Positions 47,526-56,208 of a DNA stretch of 64,000 bases are shown here, piece after piece. The stretch comes from a virus. Location: positions 1 to 64,000 of the IMG/VR virus record IMGVR_UViG_3300020473_000023. One strand, given 5' to 3'. The notes beneath the pieces are model-generated. The model made no database searches. It was not told where the DNA came from and worked only from the letters and a program-made list of their open reading frames with translations. Every line of letters begins with the position of its first letter. The first letter of the stretch is position 1. A program made the position numbers and the translations under genes.

Positions 47526-48750
47526 GCCAGTAATCCTCTTCAAAAAATGTCTTTGTCCAGTAGGTCTTCTTGGCAAAAGTTATGGGATCTTTGCCATAGG
47601 AAAATAGGGCATTCAATCTATTGACCGGTGTGAACATGCCTACAAGTTTGGTCTCCCTTCCCTTCCACTCAAATACAAAACCCTCTGTGGATTTTTCAAT
47701 TAAATCCTCATTGGTCTCAATGCACTTAAGAAGAATTCTAACCTCATCTATCTGATCAACTGTTCCTATCAGGCGACTATTAACGAATGCCTCTCTGATA
47801 ATTGTCATCCCTTTCTTAATCTGATCTGGGGGGTATGCTTCCAGCTTAAAGTCAATGGGTCTAAGAGTGATAGCGCCTATCTTCTGAATGGCATTATCAA
47901 ATGGGATTCGGGCCTCTGCGACAATAAGCCTTCCTTTCTTTTGTAATTTTTTAAACTGATCCCAGGAGCCTGGCCTGCCATACTGCTTAAACTTTCCAGC
48001 AATCGGACCCTTGTTAAAGACGAGTCTTTTCGCTGCATCTCTTCTGATCTCAGGTGGAATAAAGGCGTACTTGGAGATGTGGGACTCAACTAGAGAAACC
48101 ACAAGATCTCCAATTGTGTGGTCGTCATTCAAATTATGCTCGACAAGAATCCCGCCGAGTTCGTCACAAATATCTATAATTTCTTGAAAAGATACGTCGG
48201 GCTTTTTAAGATCGACCTTATGTGGATGTCTAATGGGTATTGTTGTAGACGTTCTTGCGGCATCGGAGAGAAGCGCCCTATAGTTGTCATTGTCAACCTT
48301 GGCATCTCTCTCAAGATCCCACCCTTGAATAAAGTAAATTCCCGAGTCCTTATAGGGAATAGTGTTCATATTTTTTGGATCTATTAGTGCAGTCTCAACA
48401 ACAACAGTTCCATCTTTAAAGAATCCAGCGTGCCTCCTTGCAACATCTTTTAGGGAGGAATATGCATTTAGATACGCACGCCTTACGCTTTCTTTCTCTT
48501 CAATATCGTATTTTTCACAAATCCCGCGCTCATTAAGGCCACCTGACCTGATCGAGGAGAGAGTCACGCCCTTGAAGAAAAACCTGAGTTCACCGTTTAT
48601 GACGGTGAATGTAAGGTTTTGTCCATCCATTTTTTCAACTGGATTCTTAATCAACCGGGTGTCTGCAGTAAAAAATGCATCAATCATTTCAAACAAATCA
48701 CCAATTGGAAGATCTGTAAGCTCATAAATATTTTTAATATGTCCTCTCAT
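47515..48750 (-). CDS. ATP-dependent ligase-like protein
   Basis: A 411-residue protein with VEKMDGQNLTF, where Lys40 in the KxDG motif would be the adenylated lysine. VVVETALID is the motif-III-like strand, EGFVFEWKG the motif IV and KLVGMF a motif V-like segment near 365-385. This order fits the RNA/DNA ligase nucleotidyltransferase superfamily, with an N-terminal extension. The substrate (RNA end repair or DNA nick) is not decidable from sequence. Confidence 0.65.
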   Translation of the reverse strand: MRGHIKNIYELTDLPIGDLFEMIDAFFTADTRLIKNPVEKMDGQNLTFTVINGELRFFFKGVTLSSIRSGGLNERGICEKYDIEEKESVRRAYLNAYSSLKDVARRHAGFFKDGTVVVETALIDPKNMNTIPYKDSGIYFIQGWDLERDAKVDNDNYRALLSDAARTSTTIPIRHPHKVDLKKPDVSFQEIIDICDELGGILVEHNLNDDHTIGDLVVSLVESHISKYAFIPPEIRRDAAKRLVFNKGPIAGKFKQYGRPGSWDQFKKLQKKGRLIVAEARIPFDNAIQKIGAITLRPIDFKLEAYPPDQIKKGMTIIREAFVNSRLIGTVDQIDEVRILLKCIETNEDLIEKSTEGFVFEWKGRETKLVGMFTPVNRLNALFSYGKDPITFAKKTYWTKTFFEEDYWHGW

Positions 48751-49401
48751 CTAACCTCCGCAAAGCACTTTTAAAAATTCATCAGAAGACCTAATTCCAT
48801 TATAATTAGTTTCAAACAGGAATGAAGGTACATAGTTTTTAACTGATTCTACATCTTTTTTAAGAACAGCCCTTCTTATAGCTGAGCCCCTGACCTTTAC
48901 AAGATCTTCTATTTTCTTATTAGACAGAGTAGGGTAAAAATTTTTCATTGACATGGTCAATCTTTCAATATCTCCAGATGTAAAGAAAAGTCTATTATCC
49001 GACACAAGATTTCCAAAATACTTCTCTTCAAGGGGAGTTCCAATATATTTGGTAAACCTATGCTCATCATCCTCACCTGAATATACAGTTAACAGGTCGT
49101 TGCTATTTTTATCATTTTTAATTCTTTCAATTAGAAAAAATATCTCAACGAGAGGATTGGGAACACCTTTCTTAACAATGATCCTGTCTCCAAACATTTC
49201 ATCTAATGAAGACTTAACAATATTAAAGATTCTCTCAGCCATCTCTTCTGTATAGAGAAAGTCCGAGTTTTTCTTTCTAGGTGAAACACCATAAAATAAA
49301 TAAGTTATATCATTGTCATCCAGAGATAAAGATATTTTTGAAAAATGACCCGTTGTGAAAGGCTTGAACCCGCCTCCAAAGACACCTATTTTCATTTTCA
49401 C
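48751..49401 (-). CDS. HxGH-type nucleotidyltransferase
   Basis: A 216-residue protein with GVFGGGFKPFTTGHF at the start (TTGH in place of HxGH) and VRGSAIRRAV near residue 167 as the conserved (I/V)SxTxIR-like segment of NMN or pantetheine adenylyltransferases. The altered HxGH suggests a diverged substrate. It directly precedes the ligase-like gene. Confidence 0.6.
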   Translation of the reverse strand: MKMKIGVFGGGFKPFTTGHFSKISLSLDDNDITYLFYGVSPRKKNSDFLYTEEMAERIFNIVKSSLDEMFGDRIIVKKGVPNPLVEIFFLIERIKNDKNSNDLLTVYSGEDDEHRFTKYIGTPLEEKYFGNLVSDNRLFFTSGDIERLTMSMKNFYPTLSNKKIEDLVKVRGSAIRRAVLKKDVESVKNYVPSFLFETNYNGIRSSDEFLKVLCGG

Positions 49402-49412
49402 ACCAGTATTTA

Positions 49413-49616
49413 TTAATCGTTCTTTTCTTCCAGCTCTCTTTCTGCCTTGTCAATTGCGCCCTTAAAAGAAGAATAGACAAATGACCTTAGTTCATCATCT
49501 GTTATCTCTCTAAACTCAGAGATCTTCATTGACTTTCTAACAATATTATAAAATTCAGGCGTGCAATCTATCTCAAGATTTCCGCCATTTCGTAGCTTAA
49601 TAGTTCTTTTTTCCAT
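49413..49616 (-). CDS. Unknown small protein
   Basis: 67 residues from the ATG at 49616. A longer start at 49631 lies inside the -10 box of the promoter. RTIKLRNGGNLEIDCTPEFYNIV and ITDDELRSFVYSSFKGAIDKAE. No function recognised. Confidence 0.55.
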   Translation of the reverse strand: MEKRTIKLRNGGNLEIDCTPEFYNIVRKSMKISEFREITDDELRSFVYSSFKGAIDKAERELEEKND

Positions 49617-49622
49617 AAGCTT

Positions 49623-49652
49623 ATTATACAATATACTGTGCTATTTTACATG
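49623..49652 (-). promoter_or_regulatory. Phage promoter, CATGTAA / 17 bp / TATAAT
   Basis: Minus-strand CATGTAA, 17 bases, TATAAT, just upstream of the gene at 49616 and the nucleotidyltransferase/ligase-like genes below it. Confidence 0.75.
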
Positions 49653-49668
49653 AGTACGGCTTATAAAC

Positions 49669-50367
49669 CTAATTTCTCATCAGCTGCTTCAGCCGAGATC
49701 TAACTTCTGAAAGGTCTTGGCCGGCGCCCGCTTTAATTGGTGGAGATGTATCTTCTTCTCCCGGGGCAGGCTCTTCTTCTCTCCGATCTTCTTCGGGCTC
49801 TTCTTCAGATCCATCTGATTCTCCGCTAGATACATCAATAGAGGCTGGGGGTTCGGAGGGATCCTGGGCTTCTGTTCCTGAAACTTGACTTCGCATGAGT
49901 TGGTCAACTGTAGCTAGATATCCGAGAAGAAGCTCTTTCTCACTATCATCTAGTCGGTCAAGCCACGCTTCCATGTCCTGCTTTACTTCCTTTCCTTTGA
50001 GAGAGGGTGCAGCTCGAATATCATTAATCTGATCTCTGATCTTGTAATATGTTACGTCTGGAGATGTTTCAATCTGTTCTTCCTCGTCGCCTGCGGGCTC
50101 GGGTTCTCCCCCTTCTTCATCTCCTTCAGGCTCGGAGAGATCTGAGCCTTCTTCGTCAGCGGGAGGGTCTTCCCCTTCATCTTCTTCACCCGCTTCCTCT
50201 TCTTCCTGCTCTGATATCTCTCCGTACTTTCTAAGATCGTCTTGGATTCTTTTTGACATCGCCTCTTGGCGCTGTTTGAGAACACCCTCCCTGCCTTCGC
50301 TCTCTTCTTGAAGAATTGTTAAGAAACTCTCAAGTTGAGATGCATTCCCTATTCTAAAGATGCTCAC
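49669..50367 (-). CDS. Acidic low-complexity protein
   Basis: A 232-residue protein. It starts FRIGNASQLESFLTILQEES, then two acidic Glu/Asp/Pro/Gly-rich regions (residues about 53-100 and 180-215) around a folded middle (YYKIRDQINDIRAAP, MEAWLDRLDDSEKELLLGYL). The end SEVRSRLKQLMRN is a weak tag-like helix. A virion or scaffold-type role is possible (inference). Confidence 0.55.
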   Translation of the reverse strand: MSIFRIGNASQLESFLTILQEESEGREGVLKQRQEAMSKRIQDDLRKYGEISEQEEEEAGEEDEGEDPPADEEGSDLSEPEGDEEGGEPEPAGDEEEQIETSPDVTYYKIRDQINDIRAAPSLKGKEVKQDMEAWLDRLDDSEKELLLGYLATVDQLMRSQVSGTEAQDPSEPPASIDVSSGESDGSEEEPEEDRREEEPAPGEEDTSPPIKAGAGQDLSEVRSRLKQLMRN

Positions 50368-50537
50368 TTCTTTCTCCCATACTTAATGGTATTTTGCCAT
50401 CTCTCCCTATAGAGCTTATTATACCTTCTCTGGGGTGTTTCCTCAATTTTTTCAAGATCTTCCTTTGGCATTTGCTTAGCAGCATTTTCTCTCTTAACGA
50501 TATCCTTGATAAACTTATCAAACTTAAACTTGCTCAT
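50364..50537 (-). CDS. Unknown small basic protein
   Basis: 57 residues from ATG at 50537 after GGAGGGCAG. MSKFKFDKFIKDIVKRENAA and LYRERWQNTIKYGRKK. Basic and helical, and coupled to the acidic protein by a four-base overlap. Function is unknown. Confidence 0.55.
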   Translation of the reverse strand: MSKFKFDKFIKDIVKRENAAKQMPKEDLEKIEETPQRRYNKLYRERWQNTIKYGRKK

Positions 50538-50569
50538 TTTTTCTGCCCTCCAAGACATTATTAACTATT

Positions 50570-50923
50570 TCAATCAAGACAAATAGTCAACTCAACATTG
50601 TGATCATATGAAGATAAATTTACCTTAACGCCTGTGTTTTCTAAATTAATTTTCTCAAAGCTTAGCAAATTTAAGTCACCATGCTTAACGTACAGTGATC
50701 CTTTAAGATTGCCTCTCACAAGAAGCTTAACAAGCTCTGTTGTTGAATTAAATGAAATTTTAACTTTTTTTTCTGCTCTTGCAAATTCATTAATTTCAAA
50801 TGAAAATGCTCTGTTGTCAATAAAGATCTGACCAATGAACAAAGTGCTAGCGTCAGTTGCATCTCCAGATAAACATCTTGGATCAATCTTTCCTACAAGA
50901 GAGTCGCTCATCATAACAGTCAT
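50570..50923 (-). CDS. Unknown beta-rich protein
   Basis: A 117-residue protein of mostly beta strands (STLFIGQIFIDNRAFSFEIN, GSLYVKHGDLNLLSFEKINL, VELTICLD). No family recognised. It overlaps the pterin-dehydratase-like gene by four bases. Confidence 0.5.
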   Translation of the reverse strand: MTVMMSDSLVGKIDPRCLSGDATDASTLFIGQIFIDNRAFSFEINEFARAEKKVKISFNSTTELVKLLVRGNLKGSLYVKHGDLNLLSFEKINLENTGVKVNLSSYDHNVELTICLD

Positions 50924-51348
50924 AGCTGATCCTCACCTTGCTGGTCGGAAATATAAAAGTCTTGAATATCTCTGTATAAATTGTCACAAAAGCCAGCCAG
51001 CTCTTTATCCAGCTCTGTAACCTCATTAACATTATGTGTATAAGTTTCAATCTTAACATCGCTACCTTCGATAATAATTCTGGCATGATGTCCCATTTCC
51101 TCTTGCTCAAAGATTAAGTGTGTCACAAAATCTTTTACCATTCTAGGATCGTTAAAGGAAAACACCCGAGTTAATCTTTCAACCTCGCCGTCGCTTACAA
51201 CCATCCACTCAGACCTGCTAACAGCAACAGGAAGCTCTCCGATCACACCGGGAGAAAGATTTCCTAAAATTGAATCTATTCCTTTCATTTTCATATCACT
51301 CTCCTCCTGCAAGATTGACCTTCCAACAACTTCTAAGAGTGACTGCAT
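50920..51348 (-). CDS. Pterin-4a-carbinolamine dehydratase-like protein
   Basis: A 142-residue protein. After a helical start (MQSLLEVVGRSILQEESDMK) the second half reads FSFNDPRMVKDFVTHLIFEQEEMGHHARIIIEGSDVKIETYTHNVNEVTELDKELAGF. This has the FxFxD strand, the EMGHH pair of histidines, the THNVNEVTxLD loop and the final ELA helix of the PCD/DCoH family. The family dehydrates 4a-hydroxytetrahydrobiopterin and also serves as a transcription cofactor. Its role in the phage is unknown. Confidence 0.7.
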   Translation of the reverse strand: MQSLLEVVGRSILQEESDMKMKGIDSILGNLSPGVIGELPVAVSRSEWMVVSDGEVERLTRVFSFNDPRMVKDFVTHLIFEQEEMGHHARIIIEGSDVKIETYTHNVNEVTELDKELAGFCDNLYRDIQDFYISDQQGEDQL

Positions 51349-51373
51349 TAGAATATCCCCTGTAGTATTATAC

Positions 51374-53068
51374 TCAAACTTCCGGATTACTTAAAGCTTT
51401 TTGAATGGAATTCTTAACCTTGGCTGGTTCCTCAATCCTTTGAGCGTACTGTTGAGCAAGCGCGGTAGAATTAGCTGGATCAGCCGACCAAGCTCGAGCT
51501 CTTTCTAGTGCTTGTGAGAATTGAATCGGTGTCATTCCAGCTGCAATCTTTGCCTTAGCAGATTTTGAATTTGGACTAGTCTCTCCAATTAGCATCTTTG
51601 CAAATACTTGCTTGGGGTCTTGAATTCCCATTTCTGAGAGTATGACTCCCGCCTGTACCTTCCACGCCTTTAAGAAATCATTGACAAAGGGTTGAAAGAA
51701 TATTAGTTTAAAGTAAGTCCTAAAGTGATCGCCCGACATCTCAGGAGCTATTCTTGATGACCTAACAATCTGATTGACCTGATTTCTATCAACTCCCAAA
51801 CTAAAAGATCTCATTCCTCGCTTAAACGTTTGAAGAGCTCTTCCTTTAATTGTTTCCATGACGTCAGGAGGAATTGCCATACTTTCAAGATAATACTTAA
51901 TCATCGGCTTAAAGGCAAACTGTCTAGCACCTGCTGCTGATGCAAACCCCTCTTCCTTTGCTATTTGCGTCCAGAGATCTGATAGATCTTTTGGTGCAGC
52001 AACGACTTCTTCTTCCTCTGCAGCATCTTGAGCTCGAAGGGCTTGAATTTCCCTTTCTGATTCTCTTCTTGCTCTAAGTTCTTCAGCTGCACCCGATTTA
52101 GATAAGATCATCTGTGCCATTTCTTGATATGCATTAATCATATTCTGGTCTGTCTCAGATTCAGATCTTCTAACTAGTTCAGCGGCAACGTCTTCTTGTG
52201 TGGCTGGCGGCGCCATCCACTCACCTGTTTGTGAGTCTTTTTCACCCTTGAGCATCCTAAGAGCTATCTGATCAACAGCTTTATTTGCATCAAGCTGCTC
52301 TTGACTCCAGTCAGTGGGAGGGGGCTCTGACTGTACCGGTGTCACGGACTTCATAACAGCCTGTGTCACTCCGTGCCTAACCATATCAATTTGATCTGGT
52401 GTAAGATTGTATCTGCTAAAAATTTGAGAAACCGCAGGATCAACATCGGCAGGACCTATCTTTTGACGGAGCTGGATTTGCATCATATCGGGTGACTGAG
52501 GCCTTTGTCCGGTTCCTCCTAGAACTTTTCCGACTGTTGTGTATCCAAAGTTTATGGATCTTAAATGGTCTAATACACCTTGAATAGCATCTTCAACAGA
52601 GGGAGCATCATCCTGCTCTGCAAGAAGCCTACGAATTGACTCTCTTATCTGATCTTCGGCTGACTTCTTTTCAAACTTTTCTAAATCAGGGCTATAGTCT
52701 ATAAGCCTTACACCGCTGCTCCCGTCAAGATCTCCTCGAAGTCTGGCTTCCTCTCTATCTAGTGCCTTATCAAGAAGCTTATGAAGCTGCCTATAGTAGT
52801 ACTCAATCTGGTGAGAAGGAACTTCTCTTGCAATAACAGAGGCTGAATTTCCAAGCTCAACTGATGAAGCGGGGATAAATTCTGGGTCTTCAACCGGTGG
52901 TTCGTCAACAGAAAGCTGAACTGCCATCTGCTCTCTTGGGACTATTGGTTCGTCTTCATCGTCTTTGGCAGGAATTTCAGAAATATTTGCAGTATGAAAA
53001 CTTCTTTCTTCATTAACCATTGACTTAATAAAGTCTTCTAGAGCCCTTCTATCAATAATTACATTCAT
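51374..53068 (-). CDS. Large helical protein with internal tag-like helix
   Basis: A 564-residue mostly helical protein with no enzyme motif. The start (MNVIIDRRALEDFIKSMVNEE) is tag-like, and residues about 136-149 read DQIRESIRRLLAEQ, another tag-like copy. Many Glu/Arg-rich helices follow. CATATTTATCC lies about 25 bases upstream. A virion, tape-measure-independent structural or ejected protein is plausible but unproven. Confidence 0.55.
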   Translation of the reverse strand: MNVIIDRRALEDFIKSMVNEERSFHTANISEIPAKDDEDEPIVPREQMAVQLSVDEPPVEDPEFIPASSVELGNSASVIAREVPSHQIEYYYRQLHKLLDKALDREEARLRGDLDGSSGVRLIDYSPDLEKFEKKSAEDQIRESIRRLLAEQDDAPSVEDAIQGVLDHLRSINFGYTTVGKVLGGTGQRPQSPDMMQIQLRQKIGPADVDPAVSQIFSRYNLTPDQIDMVRHGVTQAVMKSVTPVQSEPPPTDWSQEQLDANKAVDQIALRMLKGEKDSQTGEWMAPPATQEDVAAELVRRSESETDQNMINAYQEMAQMILSKSGAAEELRARRESEREIQALRAQDAAEEEEVVAAPKDLSDLWTQIAKEEGFASAAGARQFAFKPMIKYYLESMAIPPDVMETIKGRALQTFKRGMRSFSLGVDRNQVNQIVRSSRIAPEMSGDHFRTYFKLIFFQPFVNDFLKAWKVQAGVILSEMGIQDPKQVFAKMLIGETSPNSKSAKAKIAAGMTPIQFSQALERARAWSADPANSTALAQQYAQRIEEPAKVKNSIQKALSNPEV

Positions 53069-53104
53069 ATTCTAACCCTCAAAGGATAAATATGGACCAA
53101 TGGT

Positions 53105-53566
53105 TTAATTTGCTGACGAAGAGATTGAATTTAAAATCCAAACTGATAGTGCAGTCATCCCTATCCCAGCTGCTGTCCCGACGCCGAACCAAACAGCGTT
53201 CTTATTTCCCGAAGCTCTCCTCAGTCTATCATATAAAAAGTTCACTTCTTCACGCTTGATATTCATGTGCATATCATATCTTTCCTGACATGCATTGGAA
53301 GAGATCTCTGACCTTTCTATTTGAAGATTTAGCTCAGCCTCCCTTAGCCCGACCTCTCTATCGATCCTTATCTGGCATGCAGCATCTTGATTTTCTAACT
53401 GAACAAGTATGTCAGCTGCTGCCCTTGTGCTAAAAAGTGTACCATCAAAGGGTGCAACCTCACCCTCTTCAATTGACACTATGACTGCCCCTACTTCGTC
53501 ATCTGCCTGTGCGGTTGAAGAGAAGATCCCAAGTGAAAGAAGAACCATCAGAGATCTTAATAACAT
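53105..53566 (-). CDS. Exported protein with C-terminal membrane helix (lysis-cassette candidate)
   Basis: A 153-residue protein with a signal peptide (LLRSLMVLLSLGIFSSTAQADD), then EVAPFDGTLFSTRAAADILVQLENQDAACQ, a charged helical middle, and a C-terminal membrane helix (VWFGVGTAAGIGMTALSVWIL). This layout, with GTLFST...LxxxE...C, is seen in phage envelope proteins near lysis genes. Two membrane genes follow. A spanin or antiholin role is inference. Confidence 0.55.
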   Translation of the reverse strand: MLLRSLMVLLSLGIFSSTAQADDEVGAVIVSIEEGEVAPFDGTLFSTRAAADILVQLENQDAACQIRIDREVGLREAELNLQIERSEISSNACQERYDMHMNIKREEVNFLYDRLRRASGNKNAVWFGVGTAAGIGMTALSVWILNSISSSAN

Positions 53567-53569
53567 TTT

Positions 53570-54007
53570 TTACTCCACATGAATTTCAAATCCAGTAAGC
53601 TCAGAGAGTCTTCTCGTAATTTCATCTGGATCTTTTTTATTTTTCTTGACTAGAGACTCTATTTCCTTCTTCTTCTTTTCATCGAGTTCTTGATTTGATT
53701 TCTCATATTCCTCCTCGACTTTTTTCATAGTCTCAATCATTCTATCTTCTGCTTTCTTGAGCTCTTCTTTTTCATTTTCATGTATATCCTGTAACGCTTT
53801 CATCTCTTGTTCATGAAGCTTTCTAGAATTTTCCAGAACCTTTGACATTGAAGATGTCTTTGCTCTCTGCGTCGCATACACAAAAATGACCAGAATGGCG
53901 CCTAGAACAAGCTCCCAATGTGCTTTAATCCATATCCAAGATTTCTTAAGATAGTATTTTAGCCTTAACCATGTCAGCATTTCTAACCATTCTTTCCATG
54001 CTTCCAT
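53570..54007 (-). CDS. Membrane-anchored coiled-coil protein
   Basis: A 145-residue protein: N-terminal Trp-rich amphipathic segment, one membrane helix (HWELVLGAILVIFVYATQ), then a long charged coiled coil (EQEMKALQDIHENEKEELKK onward). Anchor-plus-coil geometry is compatible with an inner-membrane spanin-like role but is not diagnostic. Confidence 0.55.
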   Translation of the reverse strand: MEAWKEWLEMLTWLRLKYYLKKSWIWIKAHWELVLGAILVIFVYATQRAKTSSMSKVLENSRKLHEQEMKALQDIHENEKEELKKAEDRMIETMKKVEEEYEKSNQELDEKKKKEIESLVKKNKKDPDEITRRLSELTGFEIHVE

Positions 54008-54228
54008 GAAATCGCAGCGTCAATAACTGTTTGACCGCCAATATAGATCATTGCAATCATACCCCAAGAGTCAGCATCTAAAAAATTATAAACAAGTAAT
54101 CCTGTGGCTGCTAAAAACACAAAGAACTTTCTTGAGATTAGTCGTCCCATTATCCTATCCAGAAAGCCAAGTTTTTCACCTTCTGCTATCGCCTTAACTT
54201 CTCTCATGACAATTTCATCATCACCCAT
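53983..54228 (-). CDS. Two-span membrane protein (holin-like candidate)
   Basis: An 81-residue protein with two hydrophobic helices (FFVFLAATGLLVYNFL and WGMIAMIYIGGQTVIDAAI) and charged ends. Size and topology resemble small class II holins, and it sits next to other envelope proteins, but no endolysin gene is visible nearby. Confidence 0.5.
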   Translation of the reverse strand: MGDDEIVMREVKAIAEGEKLGFLDRIMGRLISRKFFVFLAATGLLVYNFLDADSWGMIAMIYIGGQTVIDAAISWKHGKNG

Positions 54229-54239
54229 AGTATCTCTCC

Positions 54240-54566
54240 TTAATGAAATATATCATCATCGTCAACTTTGTGAAATGAATAATCACTTTCCATATCTTCT
54301 ATGGATATTTCTGTTAGGTCTGAATTGCTAAAATTCTTTATTCTATCTACCTCTAGGGTAAGCTCTTTTTGAACTGAAGTTAATCCGTACTGATTGACAG
54401 CGACCTGCTGAATGACTTCACTGTGGATGTCTTGAATCTTAGAAATTTTTACTATAATTTCTGAAATTGAATCTATGTGACTGGAGTCTTCAATAATCTT
54501 TGAGAACTTCTTTGGCTTCATTGAAAAAAGCTTCCATAAATTTCTTAAAAAATAAAAAAGTCTCAT
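54240..54566 (-). CDS. Unknown helical protein
   Basis: A 108-residue protein (MRLFYFLRNLWKLFSMKPKK, then helices ISEIIVKISKIQDIHSEVIQ) with an acidic end (VDDDDIFH). Coiled-coil-like. No family recognised. Confidence 0.45.
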   Translation of the reverse strand: MRLFYFLRNLWKLFSMKPKKFSKIIEDSSHIDSISEIIVKISKIQDIHSEVIQQVAVNQYGLTSVQKELTLEVDRIKNFSNSDLTEISIEDMESDYSFHKVDDDDIFH

Positions 54567-54569
54567 ACA

Positions 54570-54857
54570 CTACTCCGAAGACAGAGGGTTGTCTGTCTCA
54601 ATCACACTAAATATTGACTCTGCATCAGTGTCAGAAAGCCTTCCAATTGCCTTATCTCTCTTCTTTTTTTGAATTTCTTCAAGTATGTCAATCATATCTG
54701 GATTTGCCACTGCAATTCTTTGAACTATCTCTTCAAGAACCTCTTGCATTGAAAGGCTATGCTTAAAGCATGCAATTCTAAAATGCGAATGGGTCTCTCG
54801 CAACAGGGAAAAGTGAACTGACTTCTTTGTTTCAAAATCAATAAGCTTATCATTCAT
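54570..54857 (-). CDS. Ribbon-helix-helix-like small protein
   Basis: A 95-residue protein. KKSVHFSLLRETHSHFRIACFKHSLSMQEVLEEIVQRI has the strand-helix-helix pattern of RHH proteins (VxFSL strand, then two helices), with an acidic/variable tail. DNA or partner binding is inferred. Confidence 0.5.
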   Translation of the reverse strand: MNDKLIDFETKKSVHFSLLRETHSHFRIACFKHSLSMQEVLEEIVQRIAVANPDMIDILEEIQKKKRDKAIGRLSDTDAESIFSVIETDNPLSSE

Positions 54858-54866
54858 CTCAAGTCA

Positions 54867-55475
54867 CTAGTCTCCGCCAGTAGCGGGCAAGCCTTCAGGG
54901 TCACCAATAGCACCGATTCCTGGCTCTCTCCCACCAGCAAGTGCAGAAGCAGGTTCTCTAATAGGGGCTATATTGAAATCAAAGTTTGTATCTAGAATAT
55001 TTTTAAATTCATCTATATAACCTTGGTCATAATTTTCGTCTAAGAAGTTAATAGCTCTATTTATTATAACAGTAGGGATATCTAGTCTAGCTCGGTATCC
55101 CAAGGCTAGTTGGGCAACTTTTTTAGTAAAAGAGTCAATATTCATTGCAGGACGCTTGGCAGGCTCTACAGGAGCAGATACATCGATATCTTCGCTTCCG
55201 ACGGGATCTTCAACTCCTGGGTCTTCCGGGGCTAGATTTTCATCTTGCTCAAATAGAAATGCTGATAGATTAAGATTGCTCAATGACTCAGTGACAAGAT
55301 CATCTGAGCTGACTATTGAACTAGCCTCGAAGTCAATCATGTGTGAGTCAATTTGATCGTCAACTGAATCCATAGACAGCCTGACTTTTGTCGAAGCATC
55401 TGCCATTGAAACAGGTTGATTTTCTTCATCCTGCTCTAGGATCATCTTCCTAAGATCATTAATTGAAATTTTCAT
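54867..55475 (-). CDS. Helix-tagged protein, unknown function
   Basis: A 202-residue protein starting MKISINDLRKMILEQDEEN, a clear tag. An acidic Asp/Glu/Pro-rich linker follows (residues about 75-100), then a folded segment (FTKKVAQLALGYRARLDIP, VIINRAINFLDENYDQGYI) and a Gly/Pro-rich end. It overlaps the SOD gene's stop by four bases. No enzyme motif. Confidence 0.6.
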   Translation of the reverse strand: MKISINDLRKMILEQDEENQPVSMADASTKVRLSMDSVDDQIDSHMIDFEASSIVSSDDLVTESLSNLNLSAFLFEQDENLAPEDPGVEDPVGSEDIDVSAPVEPAKRPAMNIDSFTKKVAQLALGYRARLDIPTVIINRAINFLDENYDQGYIDEFKNILDTNFDFNIAPIREPASALAGGREPGIGAIGDPEGLPATGGD

Positions 55476-56203
55476 GAGAACCTCAGTGCTTGTGCAATCT
55501 TTTCTGCTCTTTCAAACCTTGACTCAATTACAGGCCAGTTGAGCTGTTTCATCATTCCATAGGTATATGTCTTAGCATCCTTAAGATAATCTCTATAATA
55601 TGCATGCTGCCAAACGTCCATCACTATAATCGGATATCCGCCAAATGGAACATTTAGACTGTGAAGGTCAACAATAGTATTGACATACCTTTGCAAGTAT
55701 GTATTAAAATAGGTCACAGCCCAGCCGCAGCGAGATGCCATACAGCAAGCTATAAAATCTTTTTGCCAGGCATCGAACGTTCCAAAGTCACGCTCCAGCC
55801 TCATATATGCCAAAGAGTCCATTCCGATTTGACTGTGTAGATCGCTAATATTTGCAAAATAAAGCTCATGCAAATAAATGGCATTCATGTTATATGTTTC
55901 ATCAATCTTAAGTGCTCTGTACTGAGAATGATTTGAGCTTACCTCTTCTCTATTTGCTGAGTCCAGCTGAGCACTGATTTTATTGAAATCATCAATGTAT
56001 TGCTCGTAAAGCTCAAGATGGTTTGTCTTATTTTGCTTACTTAAAAGCTCAGTGGGCAAATTAAACACCTTGTCTTGAGCGACATATGCTTCTTTGACTA
56101 AATTATTTCCCGGAATATCAGTCTCAGCATCAGTAGTGGGTTCTTCTTTATCAATTCCCAGGGTTTCTCTTATGTTCTTAATGATTTCTTCTTCTGTGAT
56201 CAT
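55472..56203 (-). CDS. Fe/Mn superoxide dismutase
   Basis: A 243-residue protein. After a short helical start (ITEEEIIKNIRETLG, a weak tag) and a polar linker, the SOD fold begins at about residue 45. Candidate metal ligands are visible: His in KTNHLELYEQY, His in AIYLHELYFAN, and Asp and His in VMDVWQHAYYRDYL near residue 196. GTFDAWQKDF and GWAVTYFN are also typical. Some usual residues are changed (EHAYY to QHAYY, no clear Gln/His gatekeeper). It would remove superoxide in the infected cell. Its neighbours are the tagged gene below and an unknown gene above. Confidence 0.8.
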   Translation of the reverse strand: MITEEEIIKNIRETLGIDKEEPTTDAETDIPGNNLVKEAYVAQDKVFNLPTELLSKQNKTNHLELYEQYIDDFNKISAQLDSANREEVSSNHSQYRALKIDETYNMNAIYLHELYFANISDLHSQIGMDSLAYMRLERDFGTFDAWQKDFIACCMASRCGWAVTYFNTYLQRYVNTIVDLHSLNVPFGGYPIIVMDVWQHAYYRDYLKDAKTYTYGMMKQLNWPVIESRFERAEKIAQALRFS

Positions 56204-56208
56204 TGAAA

